This document shows positions 12,340 to 23,000 of a DNA stretch of 64,000 bases, piece after piece; the stretch's first letter is position 1, and every line of letters starts with the position of its first letter. Below the pieces are notes generated by a model. That model was given only the letters and a program-made list of their open reading frames with translations, made no database searches and was not told the DNA's origin. This DNA comes from Promerops cafer (lineage: Eukaryota; Chordata; Aves; Passeriformes; Nectariniidae). The stretch is from the NCBI GenBank assembly GCA_013398275.1, contig VZSE01015292.1, positions 1,585,539-1,649,538 of the forward strand, read 5' to 3'. The translations under genes were made by a program, and so were the position numbers.

Positions 12340-12785
12340 GCAGCTCCCACCGCAGTGGCTCCGGGCGGGGAGGGGGCTCTCAGCGCTCACCGCAGCCGTC
12401 CCCTGTCCCCTCTGAGAGGGCAAAGCGCCTTTCCCCCGCCGGGGTGGGCACAAGGGCTACGGGAGCGGCTGCCCGGGCGGCCCCGCCGCAGCAACAGGCT
12501 CGGGCCGGCCCGGCCCGGAGGGTTCCCGGGGCACAGCGGCACTCAGGGCCGGGCCCAGGGCCGGGGCCGCGCAGCNNNNNNNNNNNNNNNNNNNNNNNNN
12601 NNNNNNNNNNNNNNNNNNNNNNNNNNNNNNNNNNNNNNNNNNNNNNNNNNNNNNNNNNNNNNNNNNNNNNNCCCGGCTCCGCGGGGCGGGGACGCGCCGG
12701 TGTCGCGGGAGCGCCGGGCACGGCCGCGGGCAGGCTCTGGGCACGGCGCTGAGGCAACAGGGCTTTCCAAGTGCCTGTTTTCATA
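12340..12785 (-). promoter_or_regulatory. NPEPL1: CpG island, probable NPEPL1 promoter and first-exon region
   Basis: GC- and CpG-dense sequence on both sides of a run of Ns, sharply different from the AT-rich flanks. A GC box (GGGGCGGGG) sits at 12683-12691. It lies just upstream of exon 2 of NPEPL1 on the minus strand, where promoter and exon 1 are expected. No coding sequence resembling exon 1 is readable on either side of the gap. Confidence 0.75.
12576..12671. other. Assembly gap (96 Ns)
   Basis: A run of Ns within the CpG island. Exon 1 of NPEPL1 (about 150 coding bases in human) is longer than the written gap, so either the gap length is nominal or exon 1 is divergent. Confidence 0.98.
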
Positions 12786-12884
12786 GGGCACTTACACGGT
12801 GGGTTGGAATAGATTAAGGTGTTTATTCTGATCCTTCTGTAGTTGCCAAGCGCATCATATTAATGTTTGGTCAGCGGGCAATTA

Positions 12885-13050
12885 CCAGAACATGCTGATT
12901 TGGATGGACCCCGCAGAGATCACCGAGTCCAACTCCTGCCCCGCACAGACACCGCGAAAATCCCGGCCTGTCCCTGGGAGCGTTGTCCGAACGCTCCTGG
13001 AGATCAGACAGGTTTGGTGCTGTTGCCATTCCATGGGGAAACTGATACTC
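12885..13050 (-). mobile_element. CR1 LINE 3'-end remnant
   Basis: The plus strand reads like the complement of the common avian CR1 3' region: TTTGGATGGACC, GATCACCGAGTCCAACTCC, GGGAGCGTTGTCCGAACGC and a decayed GGTTTGGTGCTGTTGCC. The element is therefore on the minus strand. Recognition is by memory of the family. It sits in the short space between the STX16 poly(A) signal and the NPEPL1 promoter. Confidence 0.75.
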
Positions 13051-13217
13051 ATTGATCTGCAGCCAGGAAAGCCGGGAAGGTCTGTGCAATCTTCCACCTA
13101 CGCGGGAAAAGTGAATTCTGATGCATAGAATGGAAATACACCTAAAAAGAAAAACAAAACACCCCAAAACCCAGGCTGAATTCCAGAAAAAAACCTTCCC
13201 TAGAGTAAGGTCTTTGA

Positions 13218-16200
13218 AGGGGCATCACAGAAACTTTATTGAAAATAAAAGTTGTAGGAACATCTGTTGCAGAGTTCGGTCGTGCATCCTCACAGACGGG
13301 AGAGTTACTCAATATACAGGCTCCAACTTTAACGAGTCTCTTTACTGAGCCACAGAAAATACACTGCTCAGGGGTCCACTGTTATCCCAATACATAAGAT
13401 CAGAGTGGGAGTGAGAGGAAACACAGCAATTACTTCAGGGTTGAGACATTCCAAATATTCCTCCAGGCATTAAGCTCCCCATCATCGAGTTCAAAATCTG
13501 CGGTTCCTGCTGCTCTGAGAGTCCAAAACCAGTACATTCCCTGAATCCACAGCATCTGAAAAGCAAATAAAACCGTAGGGAGCACTCACCTAACCCACGA
13601 TCCTTTTGTTGCACTTAAGGGCAGCAGAGGAGGGTCCTCGTGAAGGGAATGGACTGAGGAAATCAGTTTTATCTACAGAAACTCCTTGTGCATGTCCCAT
13701 CACCAGCAGCTGCAAACGTTTCTGTTTGTCTGAGCTTCAGCAGAAGCTGCAGCAAGGACCTGTCTTCCAGTTATTGATCCTCTACAAGTATTCATGGAAT
13801 TAAGCCAGTAAAATATAATCTTACACAATCCATTGTAATTAATATGCAAAATTATAATGAATACCCTGGTTTAATGAGTTTTGTTTAAGGTGGCTGTTTG
13901 GTTTGGGTTTTTTTAAATAGGAAGCATGTTTTTTTCCAACAAAATCAGTTTCACTGTCACCTTCCCAAGAACTTAAATTTTACAAGGCTGTACCAAAAGC
14001 AGTTTCCAAACACTTAAGCAAAAGAGTTAAGACTCCTTTGTGTTGTGGTTCATAAAAGCAAACCTTAAATCAATGCAATCAAGGCAGTGAACACGGCATT
14101 AAGTATAGATATTCCAATTTTTAGCACATTCCAAAAACCAGCAAGCGAAAAACCAATTCTTCCACATTACTATTCAGTTTCTAGAGAACACTTGCAGTAA
14201 AAATAAATTTGCTATTACAGTGCTTTTAATACTGTCCTTTCGGCATATAATTAATTTGTTAACAAGCTGCAGCTCATTTTTTGCACGCTCACATGCATTT
14301 CAATGGAGAAACTGTGTACAAGCCAACAGCTTTACAGGCCATTCCCAGCAGGTGAGGAGACACAAATCCTTGGGAGATGCTTTAGCAATGTTCTGTTCTT
14401 TTGTAAGGAATTTGAGCTTCCATACAGGCTGAGAAGAATCCAGCACCCATGAAGAAGCCCCAGGCTGAGAGAGGGTCCCAGCTTTGCCTGCAGCAGCACA
14501 CAGAGATTTCCAGGGCTGGGCAGAAGCCAGCTCAGGCTGAGGCAGCTCCTGGAATACCTGAGGAGGCAGCAGCTGCTGTGGCTTTTCTGGGCTTTCATTG
14601 CCCAAAGGCACAGACAGATCCCCTTTTGTGGGGATACTCCCACAAAGCACAGCATCAGGTTTGATTGTTAGTTATTCAGACTGACTCAGAATAAGCCACA
14701 CACCAGCAATGATTTAGAATCCAGCCTGTCCCGAGAATCCCTCAACAGAATCAAGCTTCAGTAAATTCCAGCTCAAGTTACATAGGACACTTGACATCTG
14801 AGTTTAACCTCATTAAAAATGCATTTCCTTATACAGAATTTAGGTAGAAAATAGGTAGACAGTGTGCATAACTCGTGGGAAATAACTCTTGACAATGCAA
14901 ATGACATTGTGCTACAGAAAGTTACTTTTTAAAAAAAAATATATTTCACATCACTGCCACTTTCTTTTATTATGAAGAACAGAAACATGTTAACATCACA
15001 AAAGTATGTTTCAGTTTATAATTTAAATTAAAAAAAGAATAATTGCCCAATTAGGTTGGAAGTGTTTTATTACTTCTTTGAAACCATCTGCCATGATAAA
15101 ATGTCAAAAGCACCGGTCAAGACAGAAATAAATAACACGATCTCATGTTAGAGAGAAAGTTGCAAATACAGTATATTAAATTATAGCAATTTGCTGCTTG
15201 ACACCAAGTGATGCAGACAGCATGAGGGAGACAGTAGTTTTACTCACGATCATTGAAAGATCTATCACCAGAACAGGGGAGCTGCACACCCAACACAAGC
15301 CTCATTCTTCCTTTCACCAATTTACTTCATGAATTCAATGAAGAGTTTGAACTGGCAGTTTTGGTGGTTCAACATCCCCTTTCTCTAGAGGTAACAAGAG
15401 TGGTACAAAGCTTTTCATAAGCCATACAAAAAGCCAAGACTTTCATGTTTTTGAAGTCTTTGCTGTCAGGTCCATCCCTGAAAATGGTCAGTTTAAAGCC
15501 ACGTCTCAAGTCCTCTTTAGCACAGAGTAAAGAAACTCAGGGCAGGCAACAGATGCAACTTCAATATCATAGTGTTTTGAAACTGCACTTCTGGGGCTTG
15601 AAGCAGAGCATCTCTGCAGGTCTATGGTGAGCACTTGTATCAGTCAAAAAATGAAGGAAGTTATAGTCCCTTTGGGGGAAAAAAAACAAACCCTCAAACA
15701 TATAAAAAAAGCAGTATTAAAAATATTAAGACAAGGCCTCTACAATTGCACACCACTTCAGGCCTGAATTAAATTAAGAGTATTCCATTACTTATATGTT
15801 GCCTTAATTTCTGTTGTACAGCCTGCAGCAAAGTTTTCCACTGAAAAAAGCAGTGAAAACCCCAAATTCTCCACTGAAGGCCTTGTAATATGTCACTTGC
15901 ATGACATCTCTCATGGTCAGTAAAAGACCACAAACACATCCTCTCCCAGGCAGACATCTGAAAGAGAATTTTCTGTCAGGGAAAATGGATGTAATACCTA
16001 CTGTAGTGAAGCCACTCCTTATACAAAAAACATAACCCATATGGACAAATGCATTGTAAAGAAAAAACTTATACAGCAGCTACAGTTTGAAACATCCAAG
16101 ACCCACTGCAGCAGGCCAGAGAGATTCTCTTTTTGGGTTTCTACTCCATTTTTTCAGCTTAACTTTGCTGCTTTAATGTAATGTCTGTACTTTAAACTAA

Positions 16201-16947
16201 AGAAAAAATGCATTAAAAAATATATATGATCATCCCAATGAAGGAAAATAATTCCCATGATTACTCAAGCTCAGAATTTTTTTTAATTAACTAAACATGT
16301 TAAATTACGCCAGTGATTACATCTTGTTATTTACAAGATCAAGTACCACTGATTCTTGGTAATGGTGCAGTATCTAAATTAAGATCACAGGGGTTGGATT
16401 ACGTTCTGGTTGCTAAAAGCTTTCCTTTTTAGCTGTCTATCCAGTTCTTTGGAGTGTTTGAGTCTGGAAGAATGGGCATCCAATCAAACAATTTTGTATC
16501 TCAACAAATTTTACATCAAGATCAATTTTTGATATCCAGTCCCATTGACTCAGTAACATGGTTTAAATTTGAAGCCTGTAACAATTATGACATAAGAATA
16601 TAGAAGACAACACATTTTTGTTCACAGTAACACACTAATTACAGTAGTCACTGGTAAACTTCATTTTTTAATTATTCTTAAGTACTGTGTTTCAAAATAC
16701 CTCTGCATAAAGCACCGAATTTTTTTTGTGTGGGAGCATCAAATTTCATGACATTTTCCATATAATCCTTAAAAACACCTCACAGACCACCAAACTTGTA
16801 CTTTGAAGAATTCTACAGAAACATTGCACAGACGTTGCACCACAAGGGCTCGTACATTCAAAGGCAGCTTTCTGGAGTGCAGGTCCATCCATTCACATTG
16901 GGAAAAAAGTTCACAGAAACTCCAAAAATGAGAAAATGAAGCCAAAC
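13218..16947 (-). other. STX16: STX16 3' UTR (predicted)
   Basis: About 3.7 kb of AT-rich, CpG-poor sequence between the STX16 stop codon and the AATAAA at 13235-13240. A long 3' UTR is also a feature of mammalian STX16. No exon or repeat was recognised within it. The end point is inferred from the signal and not proven. Confidence 0.6.
13235..13240 (-). terminator. STX16: STX16 distal poly(A) signal AATAAA
   Basis: The minus strand reads TTTTCAATAAAGTTTCTGTG, a canonical signal in a typical context. Cleavage would be expected about 10-30 bases further on, near 13210-13225. Possible proximal AATAAA signals on the same strand lie at 15066-15071 and 14966-14971. Confidence 0.7.
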
Positions 16948-17052
16948 CTAGTGTGACTTTACACCAATAAGAACAACAATAAGGACAATTACTATAACAA
17001 ACAAAATTAAAATAACGAGCATCTTCCGATTCTTCTTTTGATATTGCTCTGC
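16948..17052 (-). CDS. STX16: STX16 exon 9 (tail anchor and stop)
   Basis: A 35-codon exon including stop. The basic juxtamembrane sequence AEQYQKKNRK is followed by a 21-residue hydrophobic helix and KSH, with TAG at 16950-16948. This is a typical C-terminal anchor of a SNARE. Confidence 0.97.
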   Translation of the reverse strand, partial: AEQYQKKNRKMLVILILFVIVIVLIVVLIGVKSH

Positions 17053-20000
17053 CTGTAAAACAGAGAGGAAAGAGTTAATAATTAGATTTCTGCAAGGCTG
17101 AAGTACAGACTCTTGTTTAGTGTAAGTGAAGTCTGAATGTTTCAAATTGTTCTTTGGTAACCTGACATCTCATAGGATGTATACTGCAGGCAATTCCCAC
17201 ACAGTAACTCTGATCTGCACCAGAAGCTCCAGGGAAGGTAAATGTGCACTGAAGTCACACCCCCCGTGTTAAAGACTCAGTTTGCTGAGATAATGTTCCT
17301 GTATCATATTTGAAGGACATGAAAATTCACAACAAACTTCCTTTTTTAATAGGCACATTTGTTGTACCTGGTCAGCTGTGCATTTGCATTTAATTTCAAT
17401 TAGAACTGAAAGCTTTATTTTTGAGTTGGTTCTCAAGTTTTCTGCTTTATTCCTTCTTTCTTCTAACCATATTTTCTCATCCCTCTCCTCTTTTTCACAG
17501 GGGAATGAATATGACACAACATAGAGAAAACTCTCCAAAAGCCAAATGAAATGTCTATTAATAGATGCTAAACAAAACAAAGCTTGTATTTTGTTTTTAA
17601 TTAATAAGCCTTCAAAATAAAACCAAAACAAATGACCACAAAACTCTGATCTGCTGAGATCAATGTTTTTAAAACTTTCCAGGTGTTTGTAGCAAAACCT
17701 TCATATTAAAGCAAGAGGTTGGACCTGACATCTTACAAGTGTCAGATGGTAAGAGAAAACATTAATAATTATTCTTTCTGCTCACATGATTGAGATAAGG
17801 TTTTCAAATTAAGATCTGCAGTGAGGTACCCAATAACCAGCCCTATTCCCAAGTGCCTGGCTTTTCAAACATAGAAGGAATTGCAGACAGGTCCCACCAG
17901 GTCAGCAATATAAATATCAAAGCACATTGGTTGGATGCCCAGAAAGTCTTTTAAGAAATTAACTTGAGGCATCAAGCATGACATTAACAGAAGTTACATG
18001 GAAAGCTCCTCCTACATTACAGCTGGACATTTCATACAGTACAGAAGGAATTTCTAGAAGGGACAATGTTCAACTGAAAATTGACTGAACAACTTAATGG
18101 CTATTTAATTATAAAAGTTCATTAGATAAGCAAAATGGCTTAAGTATTCCATCAGCTTACCTTATGCAGTTGTTTTAGACCCTCTTCAGTTTTCATACAT
18201 GACTGTTCAATATTATAGTCAATTCTATCTAGAACTGTTCCCTAAATAAAATGGAGAAAACAAGCACCAGATTGAACCTAAATGAACTTCATAAAGCAAA
18301 TGTTATCATAAGCAGCAGAGTCATTAACAGCACTCACAGCAAACAGCTCATGAACTATGTAAACAATGAACTTTTACAGAACTAGTTGGGACTTCATTAA
18401 GCAAATTCCTTGCTCAGCTCCTAACAGCAGCTCTGTCACCATCTCACATCACATCCCTTGTAATCATCTTAATTCCAGACCAGGTGCTTTTGGCTGACAA
18501 ATTCAATACAAACTGATCTCTGGGAGAAATAACCAAGCAAACTTTGGCTTTCTATGTTTTTTGTTTATTTTTCTTTACGTCTACCCACATTACAAGCTGG
18601 ATTTTTATTCATTTATTTTCATTAAGTCAACTTGTGGCAGATTTCAAGCAGAGGAAACCTGAGCACGAAGAAGTAAATTAGGAAAAGTGAGTCTGGAAGC
18701 CTTCACACTACATGGAATGTCCCATTTCTTATTAACACTGTGCTGTCAATGTACCTGTTCTACTATCATTGCTCCCAGGTCCCTAAATATTTCGTTGAGA
18801 TCGGAGATTGACTGAACAATCTGACGGATTTCTCGTTCCCTCTCTTCCACCATCAGTGTGTTTTGCTCCACCAGTGCCAGTTGGTCATCTGTAAAACCCT
18901 GTTGAAACAGAAGATTTACATGTTGAACTAATATTAATGATATGGAAATAATAAAAAGGATAAAAAGATTTAGTGACTCAGATATTTACAGTCTGAGAAA
19001 ACGCAATTCATACTGAATTTGTTTAGTAACATCTTAACTTACTCTGTCATAAAGTGTATCATCCTCCCCATCATCCATCAGTGGTACTGAGGTGTCAAAG
19101 AAGTGTTTGGACCTTTCTTCTCTATTCTTCATACCTGTAAAAGACAAACTATGTTTGAGCATGATATTTAAGCACACTATGATCAGGGTAAGGTCTGAAG
19201 CACCAGTCAGAAAAGCACAAAAAAGAAAATCTGGGTAGTAAATGACATAAATCACAATATTTCAATTTTAACTGTCAGGCTTACTATTTAACAAAAGCAT
19301 AACAAATTTAACCAGACTCGCGAGACTGATTAAATCAGTGATTTTTAAATGGTTATGTTCCATGAAGTTAAAAAATTCTGGAAAGTTAAGAGCCTTAAAG
19401 TGTGATCACTCCAGGCTATTTTGTAACAAATTCTCTTAGAACACTCCTTGTCTGAACTGTGATCTTCAGTTCCACCTGCGCCATTTATACCACAGGAGGA
19501 AGAAATATCAATGGTAAATTTGAAAATAAAGTTTTAGTGGGTTTCTTTAATTATTAAAATAATCTGACTCAGCTAAAACCAGAATCAAACAAAATTTTAC
19601 TTTTAAACAGAAGTGGTTCCACTTCCAATCTGTTGATGGATGCTGAATTTTAATTTATCACAGACTAGCTCTTGAGCTTTATCTATCACAGCCTGCCATC
19701 TGCAGAAGGTATCATGGCTGAAGCCCAGTGACTGCTTCACCAGTGTAACAGATGCAGCTTTGCAAACCACAATTTGAGAAGCAAAATGCATTAAAAGTGT
19801 GGACAGATGAAATACTGTTTTGTTGATACGCTCAACTATGACATTTCTTCTTCAGCAACATGAAAAAGAAGTAGAACAAAGCAGTTTGAACATGGGCTGT
19901 GAACCAGAAACTCTCCAGTTCTAACCTCTAGTTAGTCCTGTGTGCATCACTTAACCCCTCTGTGCTTCAGTCTTCCCTGACAAGAAAATAAGCACACCTC

Positions 20001-23000
20001 AGTGAGTGCTTCCCACAGAAGGGGCCCATGCATTACTGTTAGGTCTCTTATGCTTACGTTTGAGATAGTCAGACTGTGCATGCCTAAAGTTGGTGGAGAG
20101 GTCCTGAAGGGACTGTGCTAAGGAAGACACTACATTCCTGAGAACACGTGCTTCTTGTTCTGTACAAGTACGTGACCTGCTCTGCAGCACCTGGACTGCT
20201 CTCTGACATCTGTGGAATAACTGAGAAAACAATTCTGTTAGTGGGAAAACATACAGCAGCACACACCTCAGACAGCACATTGCAAAAGTGCTACATTGAA
20301 GACTAATACTTTGATTTCTACATTTCTTAAAGTAATTTTTAATTTGCCCCGTGCAATGTATAAAAAGATATGGAAAAAGAACATAACTGAACAAATAACT
20401 TCAAGCTAACAAGGCAGCCGAGTAACACAACTCCCTCTGACCAAAGATATTTGCTTCATTTTAATTAGCTGGACTGCCAGCCTCAGAATAGACATCTGCA
20501 GGTACAGATTTCTCTGAGATAACTGTAAATTTGATTTGATAATCTCCCAATCCTGTTTCAAGCAGAAAATCAAGCAGGTAAGGGAAAGAACAGGGAGGTT
20601 TAAGTGACTCGTTGGGAAGTTCAAAGCAGAGCCCAGGACTTCTGGCTCACTCCAATACTGATCACAAAATAAATCCTTTGCTCAGAGCAAACCACTGCCT
20701 CATCCTAATGCAATGAAGTTGTGCCAAACTGGAGGTTTAGGACCCAAAGCACTCTGTACCTGTGTGATCTCCTGGGTTGTTATTTCTATTGCCCGTTCCT
20801 CTTCACTGCTGTCATCCAGTGTGGGTCTGTTTAGATGTTTATCATGAAGACTGGCTAATTCTTTCATCTTCTGTTTAACCCTGGCAATATCATACTGAAT
20901 CTAAAACAGAAAGCCCAACAGGAAGAAAGGGAATTAATTCTTGCTTCAGGGGAAAAGGTTCTGACAAATGTTAGACAAAAATCATTGAGAGAAATCTGTA
21001 ACATAAAAGGCAGACCAAATATTATTAAAAGCCACATAAAAAGCTGACTAAGAAACTGAATACTCTTAACATACTTTGAGTTTGCTACTTTTTTAAACCT
21101 ACTCATTAATCTTAGACAAAACTGCTGCTTTCAAATATGCTTCATTAAGTTGGAATAATATTTTTATAATTATACAGCATCACAGCAAGAAGATTTAGCC
21201 AACTTCCAAAAAAATAAATGAAAATTCAGGTCACACCTTCAACTCTGTCAGAAATTGAATAGCATCAACTCAACAGTAGAAGTTAAATGCTGTGCTTTCA
21301 ACCAAGTAATTAAAAATAAATCTGTAAGGATGATTATGATAGCAGTAAAAAGAAGACTAAGCATCTTTCTGCACAATGGGTTCTGTCCACACAAACTGAT
21401 GAGCCAACATGCATTCTGAGTGTACATTTGAAAAAAAAAGGATTTTCTGAAAGCCAAGAATAGCTTCACACTCCAAATACTGGAAAAGGTTTTTAACTGG
21501 ATGCTTCCAGAATCATTCCCTTGCATTTGTCCAAATATTTCCAAAACTGGCAAGGCATCTAGACTGAAGAGGCAGAAAAATTATCCTGCTAGAAAACACT
21601 AACATTTCCTGTTTTCAAACACTGAACTGCTCATCTCCTCCATTTTAGGGTCTATTCAACTGGACTCCTCAGTTGAAAAGACCCTAAAACCCTCCTGAGC
21701 TTCAAACAAAAATTCAAACAAAAATTCCAATTTTCATTCTTACTTGAATCTTTCTTCCAATACTATTTCTGCAACAAAACTGACAGCATGTGAGTGACAA
21801 CAGTAACAAAGCCCTCCATGGGAAGAAGTCCAGCTGTGTGCTGATGTGTCAGAGCACAGCACTCAGACTCACCTCGTCTGCCCCGTCCACCCACTTGGGA
21901 GGCAAGCGCTTCGTCACTGCGACGGCGGCCTCGGGATCCAGGCTGATCCCCGACACCAGCGCCATGCGGTCATCAGCCAGCTGCACAGGGCACAGGAGAC
22001 AGCAAATCAGCTTGGGGCTCCTTAGATCCAAAGCCTTGAGCACCACAGGAAGTGCATGTATGCCTTGCCTTGGAAATCAACCTCAGAGATGTGTCTGCTC
22101 AAACATCTCGTCTCCTGGTTTGGCTCCCTGTGCTGGTGACCTACGCCCTCCCACTTCCTACAGCATCTGAAAGCTTAGAGGTACTCTTAGAATAAGTTCT
22201 TAGCAAATTTTCCAGGAGGAAAGATGGTATTGCAGTGAGAATTCAAGTAAATCTCATGTTGGTACATTTCTATCAGACAACAATTCACAGCCAATGTTGC
22301 AGCACAGTTCATATTGAGCCTGGCAAGTTTAAAAACTGCATTTGGGAAAATCTTAGAAAAAACATTTATTATAACTGCTTGTTCTCAAACAATGTTATTT
22401 TGAAGAACGAACATTCTTGCAAACTGACATGCAACTCAAATGGTTACTTAGTTAGTGATAATTAAATTGTGCTAAACACAAATAGCCAAGGCAGTACTGG
22501 AGATGATTATCAATGATACCACTTACAACATTAACTAATTACTTGGGAAAGCTTTCATACAAACACTTCCTTTCCTAGTTTCTCCCAAATTTGAGGGCAA
22601 TTTTCCTTTATCAGGCCTGGAAAGTTTTGTGGTTCCCTACCACATCCCTTTTTAATAAACATTCCCCCTTATCTCCTGAGCAACTCTTTCTTGAAAGGAA
22701 TTTCTTTATCCCTGACCTTATTTCCTGATCAATAAAGTTTGCATAATTTATGCACAGCATGAAGAATAGTTAATGGCTTCACTGTGCAAAGTCACTCTAC
22801 CCCACGTGTGCACAGTAAGTCAAACTGCTTCATACATTTATCTGTTCACAATATAACATCACAAAATGCTTGATTTTTCTATGCAGCCTGCCTTTCTACT
22901 GTGCAAAGACACTTCATCCTATACAATGAAATTCCATAAACTAGCAGAATAAAGACAGAATATTTTAGCTCCCTGATGTAGGCTTGATGCACCATGGCAG

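Noticed and set aside
12355..12786. Open frames spanning the run of Ns as candidate NPEPL1 exon 1
   Set aside because: The frames are open only because Ns contain no stops. The readable parts do not resemble the expected N-terminus.
20610..20660. Possible further MIR fragment (AGAGCCCAGGACTTCTGGCT)
   Set aside because: Too short and without the neighbouring core to support a call.
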